From: Streptomyces sp. CGMCC 4.7035
GTDB lineage: Bacteria > Actinomycetota > Actinomycetes > Streptomycetales > Streptomycetaceae
Direction: 5' to 3'
Assembly (NCBI RefSeq): GCF_031583065.1
Contig: NZ_CP134053.1
Span: forward strand, 2,356,001-2,420,000
Length of the DNA: 64,000 bases
Shown: positions 19,568-28,900 of the stretch, piece by piece
Layout: every line of letters begins with the position of its first letter
Numbering within the stretch: position 1 is the stretch's first letter
Translations under genes and position numbers: made by a program
The notes under the pieces: model-generated
What the model was told of the DNA's origin: nothing
Databases searched by the model: none
What the model saw: only the letters and a program-made list of their open reading frames with translations

Positions 19568-22500
19568 TTGTCGTCTCCCTCGGTACCGTTCACGCTCACG
19601 ACACTCACGTCCGTCACACCGGACAGGTAGTCCTTCTTCACCCACGAATCCGGAAGGTCGATCCATTCGCCCAGGCCGGCCTGGTACGCCACCGCCGTGT
19701 GCCCCAGCTTCGGCTCACGCGCCGGGTCCGCCTGCGGCACCAGCAGCCACAGCCCGCGTCCGCCCTGGCGAGCAGCCTCCGCCAGCCGGTCGAGGACGCC
19801 CATCCCGTCGTAGCGAGCGAACACGGCCACCTCGGTCAGCAGGACCGGGCCCGAACCGACCCCCGGGGCCAACAGCTCCCGCACCTGCGGCTCCACCGTC
19901 CCCCACGCGGTCCGCGCGTACTCGCCGAACTTCAGCGCTCCCCGCGAGCCCGGCTCCGCCACGTCCGCCTTCAGCAGCGTCTCCCACGTCGGCTTCGTGC
20001 CCGGGGGGACCAGCGCGTGCATCGACTCCAGGAAGAGTTCGGTCACGGACACCGCCTGCGCGCCGATACGGTGGCCCGCCAGCCTCCGTACCGCCTCGAC
20101 CGTACGGCCGTGGTGCACGGTCAGGACCCGGTAGCCGTCCTTCCGGGCCGAGGCCAGCAACCGCTCGTCCGCTCGGACCCCGCCCGCCACCAGCGGGTCG
20201 TCGGAGTAGCGCGTCACCGCGCCGGCCTGCGTCGACTGACGCCAGTTTCCGCCCGTGAGATAGGTGGACGCACTGTCCATCCGCGTCGGCAGATAGCGGA
20301 GCGTCCTCGTGCCTTCGCGCGTCGAAAGGGTGAGATCGAAGCCGGCGTCGCGCAGTGCCTTGGTCAGTGGGCCGCCGGTCGGCAGCTCGTGCGTGCTCGC
20401 GCCCCGGCCGTCCCTGATGACCAGCTCCGGGAAGCGGGCCCGGACCCGTTCGTGAACGTCCTCGCCCGTCAGGCCGGGCTGCAGGGCCTCCGGCATGCCT
20501 GGGATCAGTCGTACCAGGCCGGCCTGGGTGAGGCGCAGGGCTCGTACGAGGGGCAGGTCGCGCGGGTAGATCTCCAGGCGGGGGGTGGCCGCCGCGTTCA
20601 CCGACGCCGCGGCGGCCAGTTCGACCAGCCGCCGCTCGTCCCAGTCCACCACACCGGGCGGCGGCGTCAGCGCGCCCAGCTCGCTCAGCACCGTCGTAGC
20701 AGTCGGGAGAGTCTCCAGGCGGGTCAGCCGGTCTGCGGTTTTGCCCAGACGGGTTGCGTAGTCGAGGAGCCCCGGAGCCGTCGGGGTGTCCGGAGCGTCG
20801 ACCTCCCGCACGTCCAGCGCGAGCAGGCCCGCCGCTAGGACGTCCTCCGTAGCCTTACGGTTGGCCTGATGCTGGAACTCCGCCTCCTCCGGCTGGAGTT
20901 GCTCCACCTCTACAATGGCCCGTACCGCCGCCAGAGCCAGCGCGCGCCGCTGTTCGCGTCCTGCCAGCTGCGTACCGCGCCGTACGGCGAGGGCGTCGGC
21001 GATCTCCACGGCGGAGGCGACCCGGCCGAGGCCGACCAGCAGGCCCACGATCTCGTCCCGCAGCGCCTGGACCGCCGGGTGCTTCTTCCAGCGCTTGCGC
21101 TCTTCCTTCAGCATCTGCGGGATGCGCCCGGCGGACAGGCCCAGCGCCTCCGCCACGTCCTTCTGCTTGGGCCAGACGCCGATGCCGGGCAGTTCACCGC
21201 GTTCGTCGGGCAGGCGCAGCAACAGCCGCACCATCTCGACCTTGTTGCTGTTGGAGCGGTTGTTGTTCAGCTCCGGGACGAAGAGCGTGGCGAGGAGGTC
21301 GAGGCTGACCGAACGCAACGCGGACTCGCTCAGACCCGCCGCTCCCTCGCCCACGGCCAGGGCTCCTGCGACCGCCGACTCGGTGGCGGTGAGCTGGGCG
21401 AGTTCTTCCTTGGCCTCGGCGCGGCCCTTCGGGGTGAGCGGGGAGAGGGGTGCCTCGCGCAGCAGCCTGCCCCACTGGCGCTGGCGGCGCTGCACCTCGG
21501 TGCGGGTCTTGGTGCCGAGGCCCGGCGCGTTGAGGAGCTTGCTGCGGCTGTAGTCGAGGAGGCCGCCCACGGTCGTGATCCCGAGGCCGTAGAGGAAGGA
21601 CTCGGCGGCCGGGGTGAGACCGGCGGCTGACAGATGGGTGTCCCTGGTGACCGCCGCCGCCAGGCGCTCGCGCTGCTCGTCGGCGGTGAGCGGCTCGGCG
21701 TCCGCGATCGTCGCCGCGCGCTCGCCTGCCACGGTCTCCTGCGGGACAGGCTCCGGGTGGCGCGAGCGGTGGCTGGACGGCACCGTCTGCGAGGCGTCCA
21801 GGAAGATCTTCTTCCAGGCGTCCCGCATCGGCTTCAGCTCGGGGAAGCGCTTCGCCGTGTCCCGGTGGAGCGCCTTGCGGAAGAAGGCGACCAGACCGTC
21901 CCGTACCGCGGGCTCGAAGGCGTCGGCCTGGACGGTCGGGTACGGGAACTCCTTCGCGTCCGTCATCCGGGGCGGAACCGAGCCGTCGCCCCACCTGGGC
22001 AGTTCACCGGAGGCCATCTGGTGCAGGGTGACGGCAACCGCGTACCGCTCGGCGTGCGAGTCGTATGCCGTGCGGGTCAGGGTGCCGATGAACGGGTCGA
22101 GGTAGCCGTCGGTGCCGGCCTCGTAGTCCTTCGCCGGGTAGCCCGCGAGGGAGAAGTCGATGAGGACCAGCTCGCGGGTGCGGTTGGGGCGGATGCGGAT
22201 GGCGATGTTGTCCGGCTTGATGTCGCGGTGCCAGACGCTCTCGCCCTCCAGGAAGTCCACGGCGCCGAACAGGTAGTCGCCGTACGCCTCCAGCTGGTCC
22301 ATCTTCAGTCGGCCGTGCTCGCGCAGCTGGCGCGCGACCGTCTCCTCACGGCGGCGGGTGCGGGTGCCGGTGCCGGAATCGGGGGTCTCGTCGGTGTCCT
22401 CGCGCTCGTCGCCCACGTACTCCAGGGCGAGCACCGTGCGGGGCCCGATGCGCAGGGGTTCCGGCTCGACGAGCCGGATCACCCGGGAGTCGGGGCGCAG

Positions 22501-24243
22501 CCGGTTCATCACCTCGGCCTCGTGAACCAGCACCTGGCCCCGGCTGTCCGAGAGGGCCACCTTGAGAACGGCCAGCGGCCGAGTCTTGCGCGCTTCGGCC
22601 TCGAGGTCGCGGACGAGGAATGCCCGGCTGGTGGAGCCGGTACCGAGGCGGCGGCGGACCTCCCAGCGCCCGCCGAGTACGTCACCCGCCACCGCCTCCA
22701 GCGGGTCCTTCTCGGGGTCCTCGGCCGGTTCGGGGTCGGGCGCCGAGGTCGGGGCGGTCAGACCGTCCTCGACGATCTCCAGCATCTCCAGGAACTCGTC
22801 CACCGAGGACAGGCGCTGTCCGGGCCGGTAGGCGGTCGCCGCCTGGACGAGGAAGTCGATGTCCTCGGAGAGGTCGTCGACCAGCGAGCTGGGGCGCAGT
22901 CCCTCACCTGCCTCCAGCCGTGCCAGCAGCTCGGCCTGGCTCGCGGCCGGGGCCCTGCCCGTGACCAGGAGATAGGTGAGAACGCCGAGGCCGTACACGT
23001 CCAGGTAGACCGGGTCGGCCTTGAGAGCGGTCAGCTCCGGGGCGAAGTAGGGGTCGGAGCCCTCCGCCAGGTGCATCGCCGAGAGGGCGGTCGGTGCGAA
23101 GCGGGTCATGCCCTGCCCGCTGCCGCCGCCCGTGTCGGAAGCGCGCTGGGTTGCGATCTGCCAGTCGGAGATCTCCAGGCGCGGGGTGAGCCAGGCGGCT
23201 TCCTCACCGACCGTCTGCCCGCGGCGGCCCCGGTCGCGGGGGATCACGTGGACGGCACGGGCGGCCAGCGCCCGGTGGTGGATGCGGGCGGAGTGCGCGG
23301 AACGCATCGTCTCGGCGAGCTGGCGGACCAGCGCCATCCGACCGAGGATGTCGAGGCCCTTGCCGTGCTGGAGCAGGTACTCGTCCAGGCGGAGGGTGCG
23401 CGGGTCGTAGTCGAAGATCAGGGCGGGGCCCGCGGAGTGCCCGGACGGGTAGTACTGCTTGAGCTGGACGACGCCCGGGTGCTTGAACCGCTGGAGCACG
23501 GCCGCCTCACGGCGGGCCGCGTTTTCCACCGAACGCCGGATCGACGCGTCCGATCCGCGCTCGCTCAGGTAGACGCGGACGCGGGCCACCTCAGGCAGCT
23601 CGCTGTGGCTCGCCTTGTAGTCGGCCCAGGTCGGGCCCGAGTCGAACGACTTGCGGTCCAATTGGTACGGGCCGACCTTGTACTCGGCGTCACTGCGCCG
23701 GATGCCGATCCGTTCGAGCGCGGTCCTGATCTCGCGGGACTCGACGGCCGTGATGCGGCGCCGCTCGTCGCGCGGTGGCTGTTTCAGCATGGTGACCAGC
23801 TCGTCGACGGTGTGGACGCCGTTCTGGTCGTGGGCGGGCAGACGGACGCGCAGACCGCCGTCGGTGAAGCAGACGGCCTCGCCGACCCACACCCGCCTGC
23901 CGTTCTGGCCGAGCAAGCCGGCCAGCTCCTTCGCCTTCTTGTTGACGAGATGGAGGGGGTTGCCGTGCGGGCGGCGGTGGCCGCCGGGGGTGGTCTGTAC
24001 CCAGGTGCCGTTCTCGCTGGTCACGGAGCCGTGCCAGTCCTTGAGCTCGATCATGTACACGCCGCTGGGGGCAACGACGAGGAGGTCGACCTCGCGGACG
24101 TGGCCGGTGTGCGCGGTGAAGGTGAAATTCGACCAGGCCCGCCAGGGATCGGCGTCCGGCAGCTTCTCCCGGATGGCTTCGAGGCCACGGTGTTCATGGT
24201 CGAACTCGGACTCGGTGACCGTGGTCCACCGGCCTTCCCGCAT
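19564..24243 (-). CDS. pglW: PglW, NERD nuclease-like and serine/threonine kinase protein of type 2 BREX
   Basis: With ATG 24243 the protein has 1559 residues; GTG 24279 would add twelve, but GAGGCGGGG seven bases before 24243 favours the shorter form. Residues 35-75 carry a NERD-type nuclease signature (E51, VDLLVVAP, then YMIELKDW with E66 and K68). Residues 190-490 are a protein-kinase fold whose catalytic loop reads HHRAL (322-326), so it is probably a pseudokinase. Residues 521-820 are a second kinase with K561, HRDIKPDN (672-679) and DFS in place of DFG (696-698). The remaining helical region includes a helix-hairpin-helix-like stretch. PglW is the signature kinase of type 2 BREX. It overlaps pglX and heads the operon. 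Confidence 0.93.
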   Translation of the reverse strand: MREGRWTTVTESEFDHEHRGLEAIREKLPDADPWRAWSNFTFTAHTGHVREVDLLVVAPSGVYMIELKDWHGSVTSENGTWVQTTPGGHRRPHGNPLHLVNKKAKELAGLLGQNGRRVWVGEAVCFTDGGLRVRLPAHDQNGVHTVDELVTMLKQPPRDERRRITAVESREIRTALERIGIRRSDAEYKVGPYQLDRKSFDSGPTWADYKASHSELPEVARVRVYLSERGSDASIRRSVENAARREAAVLQRFKHPGVVQLKQYYPSGHSAGPALIFDYDPRTLRLDEYLLQHGKGLDILGRMALVRQLAETMRSAHSARIHHRALAARAVHVIPRDRGRRGQTVGEEAAWLTPRLEISDWQIATQRASDTGGGSGQGMTRFAPTALSAMHLAEGSDPYFAPELTALKADPVYLDVYGLGVLTYLLVTGRAPAASQAELLARLEAGEGLRPSSLVDDLSEDIDFLVQAATAYRPGQRLSSVDEFLEMLEIVEDGLTAPTSAPDPEPAEDPEKDPLEAVAGDVLGGRWEVRRRLGTGSTSRAFLVRDLEAEARKTRPLAVLKVALSDSRGQVLVHEAEVMNRLRPDSRVIRLVEPEPLRIGPRTVLALEYVGDEREDTDETPDSGTGTRTRRREETVARQLREHGRLKMDQLEAYGDYLFGAVDFLEGESVWHRDIKPDNIAIRIRPNRTRELVLIDFSLAGYPAKDYEAGTDGYLDPFIGTLTRTAYDSHAERYAVAVTLHQMASGELPRWGDGSVPPRMTDAKEFPYPTVQADAFEPAVRDGLVAFFRKALHRDTAKRFPELKPMRDAWKKIFLDASQTVPSSHRSRHPEPVPQETVAGERAATIADAEPLTADEQRERLAAAVTRDTHLSAAGLTPAAESFLYGLGITTVGGLLDYSRSKLLNAPGLGTKTRTEVQRRQRQWGRLLREAPLSPLTPKGRAEAKEELAQLTATESAVAGALAVGEGAAGLSESALRSVSLDLLATLFVPELNNNRSNSNKVEMVRLLLRLPDERGELPGIGVWPKQKDVAEALGLSAGRIPQMLKEERKRWKKHPAVQALRDEIVGLLVGLGRVASAVEIADALAVRRGTQLAGREQRRALALAAVRAIVEVEQLQPEEAEFQHQANRKATEDVLAAGLLALDVREVDAPDTPTAPGLLDYATRLGKTADRLTRLETLPTATTVLSELGALTPPPGVVDWDERRLVELAAAASVNAAATPRLEIYPRDLPLVRALRLTQAGLVRLIPGMPEALQPGLTGEDVHERVRARFPELVIRDGRGASTHELPTGGPLTKALRDAGFDLTLSTREGTRTLRYLPTRMDSASTYLTGGNWRQSTQAGAVTRYSDDPLVAGGVRADERLLASARKDGYRVLTVHHGRTVEAVRRLAGHRIGAQAVSVTELFLESMHALVPPGTKPTWETLLKADVAEPGSRGALKFGEYARTAWGTVEPQVRELLAPGVGSGPVLLTEVAVFARYDGMGVLDRLAEAARQGGRGLWLLVPQADPAREPKLGHTAVAYQAGLGEWIDLPDSWVKKDYLSGVTDVSVVSVNGTEGDDK

Positions 24244-24538
24244 GCGTTGTCCCCGCCTCTTGGTTCCGTCCGCAGTCACTGTCCGTTCGTGGCATTGCGT
24301 GCCGTTTCCGCCACGTCACGGACCTGGTGAATCCTAGCCGCGGCCGACGACAGCGGGTAAGTCGTGCGTCAAGCCGCAGCCGTCGGCCCAAGGGCGCGCG
24401 CGGGGGACACACGAGGGAAAGAACGTTGTCAGCGCTCCAACGCGCCACCATCGCGGCTGGTTCGGCTGAAGATGCACTGGCCGGGACGGAGGCTTTCCCG
24501 CTACTCATGGAGGCTTGGTCGGGGAACGGGGGGATCCG
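24244..24538. promoter_or_regulatory. Divergent intergenic region upstream of pglW and the membrane-Mrr genes
   Basis: About 295 bp separate pglW (leftward) from the small membrane gene (rightward). No convincing -35/-10 pair or inverted repeat was found. Short frames here have no support from ribosome sites or composition. It should hold promoters for both directions because no gene lies between. Confidence 0.4.
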
Positions 24539-24760
24539 ATGCTGCTCGTCATGGCATTACTGGTGATCGGCGGCACCGCGCTGGTGTCGCGTTGTGGGGG
24601 CCCGACGGCCTACCACCGGCCATGTCGCCGTAGGCGCAGGGGGCTGTTCGCGCGCTGCCGGGACCATACCTTCACCTTGATCACCATCACCGACCTGGCG
24701 GGCCTGGCGCTGTTCGGGCTGGCCTGTGGGATGTGGGCGCTCTTCGGCCCGGCCGCCTGA
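24539..24760 (+). CDS. Small two-helix membrane protein
   Basis: This 73-residue protein has one hydrophobic helix at the N-terminus (MLLVMALLVIGGTALV) and another at the C-terminus (ITDLAGLALFGLACGMWALF). A short basic, Cys-containing loop lies between them. ATG 24539 follows a GGGGGGAT ribosome site, better placed than an upstream GTG-like start. The stop overlaps the start of the Mrr-like gene by one base (TGATG), implying coupled expression and perhaps a partner role at the membrane. No family was recognised. Confidence 0.65.
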   Translation: MLLVMALLVIGGTALVSRCGGPTAYHRPCRRRRRGLFARCRDHTFTLITITDLAGLALFGLACGMWALFGPAA

Positions 24761-25440
24761 TGCGGCGCAGACGGAGCCAAGGAGGGTGGGCGGCGGTTCC
24801 CTGGTGGGTGTGGGGCCTGGGCGCCCTGGCCGGGGTCAGTGGTCTGTGGCAGGCGGCCGAGGAGTGGCCGGCGTGGACGGGCACCGCGCTGACTGCCGCG
24901 GCAGCGGGACTGGGCGTGAAGCCGGGGCGGCTGGTCATACAGAGATGGACCGACCGCTCGGCGCTCTCCGCGGGGCCCGCGCGGTATTCGCTGGCGCATC
25001 TCGATGCCCTGGACCCCCGGGCGTTCGAGCTGGCGGTTTGTTCCTTGCTGCGCCGGGACGGACTGACCGCGGAGCACGTGGGCAAAGCGGGGGACAAGGG
25101 CGCCGACGTACTCGTCGTCGACCGTTCGCGACGACGGGTCGTCGTTCAGTGCAAGCGGCTGCGGCCGGACCGAAGGGTCGGGGACCAGGATGTGCAGCGG
25201 GTCAACGGCACATACCGCCACGACCACGGTGCAGATTTCGCGGTGATCGTCACCACGGGAGGGTTCACAGCAGCCGCGAGAGCCAGCGGCCCACGCTACG
25301 GGATTCGCCTGGTGGACCGGGATGCGCTGGAACGGTGGGCGGACCTGGGTGAACCGCTGTACAGAATTCTGCGGGTTCCGGACGAGGGCGCACGACGTAG
25401 GCGCTGGACGCCCGGATCATGGCGGCGAGACAGACCTTAG
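24760..25440 (+). CDS. Membrane-anchored Mrr-like restriction endonuclease
   Basis: The 226-residue protein starts with a basic stretch and one or two hydrophobic segments (residues 11-55). The rest has an Mrr_cat-like core: FELAVCSLLRRDG (E90), GDKGADVLVV (D116) and VVVQCKRL (Q130, K132). This is the E, D and QxK pattern of type IV restriction nucleases. A C-terminal substrate-side helix follows (GFTAAARASG). The start shares one base with the upstream membrane gene. It faces away from pglW and towards the EACC1-caspase genes, 70 bp away, so it may belong to that operon. DNA cleavage is inferred from the motifs; the membrane anchor suggests action on incoming DNA. Confidence 0.8.
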   Translation: MRRRRSQGGWAAVPWWVWGLGALAGVSGLWQAAEEWPAWTGTALTAAAAGLGVKPGRLVIQRWTDRSALSAGPARYSLAHLDALDPRAFELAVCSLLRRDGLTAEHVGKAGDKGADVLVVDRSRRRVVVQCKRLRPDRRVGDQDVQRVNGTYRHDHGADFAVIVTTGGFTAAARASGPRYGIRLVDRDALERWADLGEPLYRILRVPDEGARRRRWTPGSWRRDRP

Positions 25441-25510
25441 GATGACGGGCCATCAGGTACTTCGCCAATCCCGTTGCAACGTAGGTGAGTTGGCATTGCG
25501 AGAGGGGAAC

Positions 25511-25906
25511 ATGTCCGACGAGATCGAATCCGCGCGGATCCAGGTGTTCGGCGCGGACCCGCGGCATGCGGAGCTCGAAGCGCGAGAGCTCCGTGAGGTT
25601 CTGCGGGGGCTGGAAGGCGCCCAGGTGCGCTTCGCCCCGCCTGAGGCGCCGCGAGCTACGGAGGGCGCGAAAGGGCCGGAGCTGCTGACCCCGGAGGTCG
25701 TGCTCGTCCTCACCACGGGCACTCTCGCGCTGGCGAGGACTGCCATCAAGGCGTGGGTCGAGGTGCGTAAGAGCCGCAAGGTGCGCGTCGTGCGTGCCGA
25801 CGGAACGGTCACGGAGTTCCAGGGCGGAGTATCCGGGCGTGAGGTGAAGGCACTGCGGGACAGCCAGGGCGACAGACCTTGCACAGGCCCGGGAGACGAA
25901 CGATGA
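25511..25906 (+). CDS. EACC1-like effector-associated constant component
   Basis: This 131-residue protein fits the EACC1 layout: an alpha/beta start with a helix ending in LREVLRGLEGA, a hydrophobic helix (LTPEVVLVLTTGTLALARTA), then WVEVRKSRKVRVV and a strand with RADGTVTEF. EACC1 proteins are small constant partners of caspase- or trypsin-like effectors in NTP-dependent conflict systems. ATG 25511 follows AGAGGGGA. The gene ends inside an ATGA overlap with the caspase gene, which strongly supports a shared function. The family call is by pattern recognition, without an alignment. Confidence 0.75.
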   Translation: MSDEIESARIQVFGADPRHAELEARELREVLRGLEGAQVRFAPPEAPRATEGAKGPELLTPEVVLVLTTGTLALARTAIKAWVEVRKSRKVRVVRADGTVTEFQGGVSGREVKALRDSQGDRPCTGPGDER

Positions 25907-28900
25907 GCCGCAAGCATGCCTTACTCGTGGGCACCGCCGCCTATGAGGACGTGAACTTCCCTGCCCTGCCCTCTGTGCGCGCAGACGTTCACTACCTGAG
26001 CCAGGTCCTGGAGATGCCGGCCGTCGGAAGGTACGAGAAGTGTGTACGGGTCGAGGACTCGTCGAAGGCGGCTATCAAGCAGGCCGTCGAACGGTTTCTC
26101 AGGGACCGGGAGCCGGACGAACTGGTCGTGCTCTATCTCAGCGGGCACGGCGCGTACGACCGTGAGGACGGCCAGCTCTACTACGTCACCACGGACACCG
26201 AGGCGGACCGGCTCCAGCAGACCGCGCTCGAAGCCTCCTACGTGACGGATCAGTTGGAGAAGTGCGCCGCTCGGCGCAAAGTCCTGCTGCTCGATTGCTG
26301 TTTCAGCGGCAGCGCGGTGCAGGGCTTCCGCAGCAAGGGGGCATCGCACTCGGCCACCACACCGGTCGTCGAAGCCAGCGGCGTGCACGTCATCACCGCG
26401 TCGCAGCACTGGGAGCAGGCCTTCACCACCGATGCGGACCAGCCCTCGCAGTTCACCAGAGCGATGGTCGAAGGGCTGCACTCGGGACAAGCGGACCTGG
26501 ACGGTGATGGGCAGGTCTCGGCCAACGACCTGTTCCGGTACATCAGCCGTGACCTCAGGAAAGCACCTGACGGACGCCGGCAGACGCCGACTCAGTCCAG
26601 CCTTCAGGTGACCGGCGACATCTATCTCGCCGATGCCGCGGCCGGCCGCCAGATCCCCGCCCTCAAGCCGCTGCCCGCCGGGCTCACCGCGGTCACCGAC
26701 GGAGCCGGAGGGATGACGCCGGCACCGGTCAAGGCTGCCGAGGCGTTGCACGACGACTCCGCATTCACCGACACCGACTGGGCAGGCCTGCTGACGTACT
26801 ACCAGCACTGTCTGGAGGCGGAGAACTCCACCGACGAACTGCTGCCGCTGGTGGGCAGCGATCCGCCGCGCGTCGTCTGGCCGGAAGGGGAGGAAGTCCT
26901 GCTCTCCGGCACGGAGGCCACGGTGCGAGCGCCGGAACGCGTCGTGGACCTCGCCGAGCGTGCCCACAAGGACGGCGCCGACCTCTGGTACGGATACCCC
27001 GTCGCTGTCCTCTACGACGGCAAGCGCCAGGTGTGCGCACCGCTCGCCATGCGGCAGATCGAGGTCGAACGCAGTCCACAGGGACGCAGTGTGGTGACAC
27101 CCACAGGGCCGATCGTCCTCCATCCCAAGCTCGTCCTCGACCGGTTGGGCAAGGATGAAGGCAAGGAACTGCTCGCTGCCTACCAGCCCAACTGGCGGCC
27201 GGGCTTCCGAGAGGACATGGTCCGCGACCTGCGCAGTCTGCTGCAGGAGCTGGGACTCCCCGACACGGAGCATCTCGATCCCGGATCGCTCGGCGACGGC
27301 AGCTCGCTGTACGCCGCGCACGAAGGCGCCCGCAATGTGGCGGTCGTCTTCGCCGCACGGTCGGACTCGGCGGCCACCGCACAGCTGATGAAGGACTACA
27401 GGACGCTGCAGAAGAGCGTCGGGCAGTTCGCCGGCACCGCGCTCGGGGCATTGGCCCGGGGTACGGACTCAGAAGCGGACGAGAGCGCCGAGCAGGAGGT
27501 GCAGGTCGTCGCTCCACTGGAACTGAATGAAGGGCAGGAAGCGGTCATCCGGGCCGCCATGGTCCGCCCGCTCACCGTCGCCACCGGGCCGCCCGGCACC
27601 GGTAAGAGCCAGCTCATCGTCAACGCGGTCGCCACCGCAAGAGCGGCCGGCCAGACCGTGCTCGTCGCGTCGACCAACAACAAGGCGGTGGACGAGGTCT
27701 GGGAGCGTTGCGAAGCCCTGGCTCCGGGCCTCCTCGTACGTACGGGCAACCAGACAGCCGTCGAGGAAGAACTGCGGACGCTGGAGCGGCTGACCCGCAG
27801 CGTCCGGCCCCATCAGTCTTCCCAGACGCATCGGGGCGAACTGCGGAACCACATCCGGGAGCAGGAGGCACTGCGTCGTCAACTCGCGGAGGTCGCCCGT
27901 AGGGAGCGGGAACTGGCCGACCTCGGCCGGCTGCGGTTCTCGTACGCGGAACAACACCATGGTGACCCTCAGACGCTCGCTACGGCCCTGGGCGACGATG
28001 TGTCCCTCGGCCGGTGGCTGCGCCGGGCTCGTGCGGCGATGCGCCTCGGGATCTTCGGCGGGTGGCTGCGAAGCCGGTGCGTGCGCGGCCTCGCCCCGCT
28101 GTCCGTGGAGGCCGCAGGGCGCACGGAGTTCGCCGGCCTGGTGTCCTTCGCGGAGGCTGAGGCTGCCTGGCGGCAGAAAAGCAGCGAAGCCGACGCGGCG
28201 GCGGACGACCACCAGCTGCTTACGGCGCTTCGGGAGACCGATCGACGCGTCAGGGAGACGGCGGCATTACTGCTGCGAGCTGTGGTGGCGGAGCAGGCGA
28301 CGACCGCGCGTGCGGCCATCCATGACCGCATCGAAGCCGTGAAGTCACGATCACCACGGCAGTGGTCGTCCTTGGAGCGAATCCTGCCGCAGGTGTCGGG
28401 CTGGGCCGTCACCGCGAGGTCCCCACGGCGGTTCCGGGACCGAGCAGCCCTCCTCGACCTGGTCATCGTCGATGAGGCGAGCCAGTGCTCCACGCCGGAT
28501 GTGCTGCCTCTGCTCTTTCGCGCACGGCGGGCCCTCGTGATCGGTGACCCCATGCAGTTGCAGCACATCACCACACTTCAGCCCCGGCAGGAGGCCGAGG
28601 CGCACCGTGGGGCGGGACTTCGGGCGAGCTGGCTCGACGAGCACCGGTTCGAGCACCGCCGTTACTCCTCGTTCCACGCGGCTGCCCACGCGGCCGGAGA
28701 TACTTTGCTGCTGGACGAGCACTTCCGTTGTCACCCGGACATCGTCGGCATCTCCAACCGGCATTGTTACGGCGATCGGTTGACCGTTCTCACCGAATCC
28801 CGGTCGCTGCGACGCATCGAAGGAGTCGACGCGGTTCAGTGGCTCGATGTGGCAGGGACGGCGCGCAGAGGCCGCAACGGGTCGTGGACGAACCAGGAGG

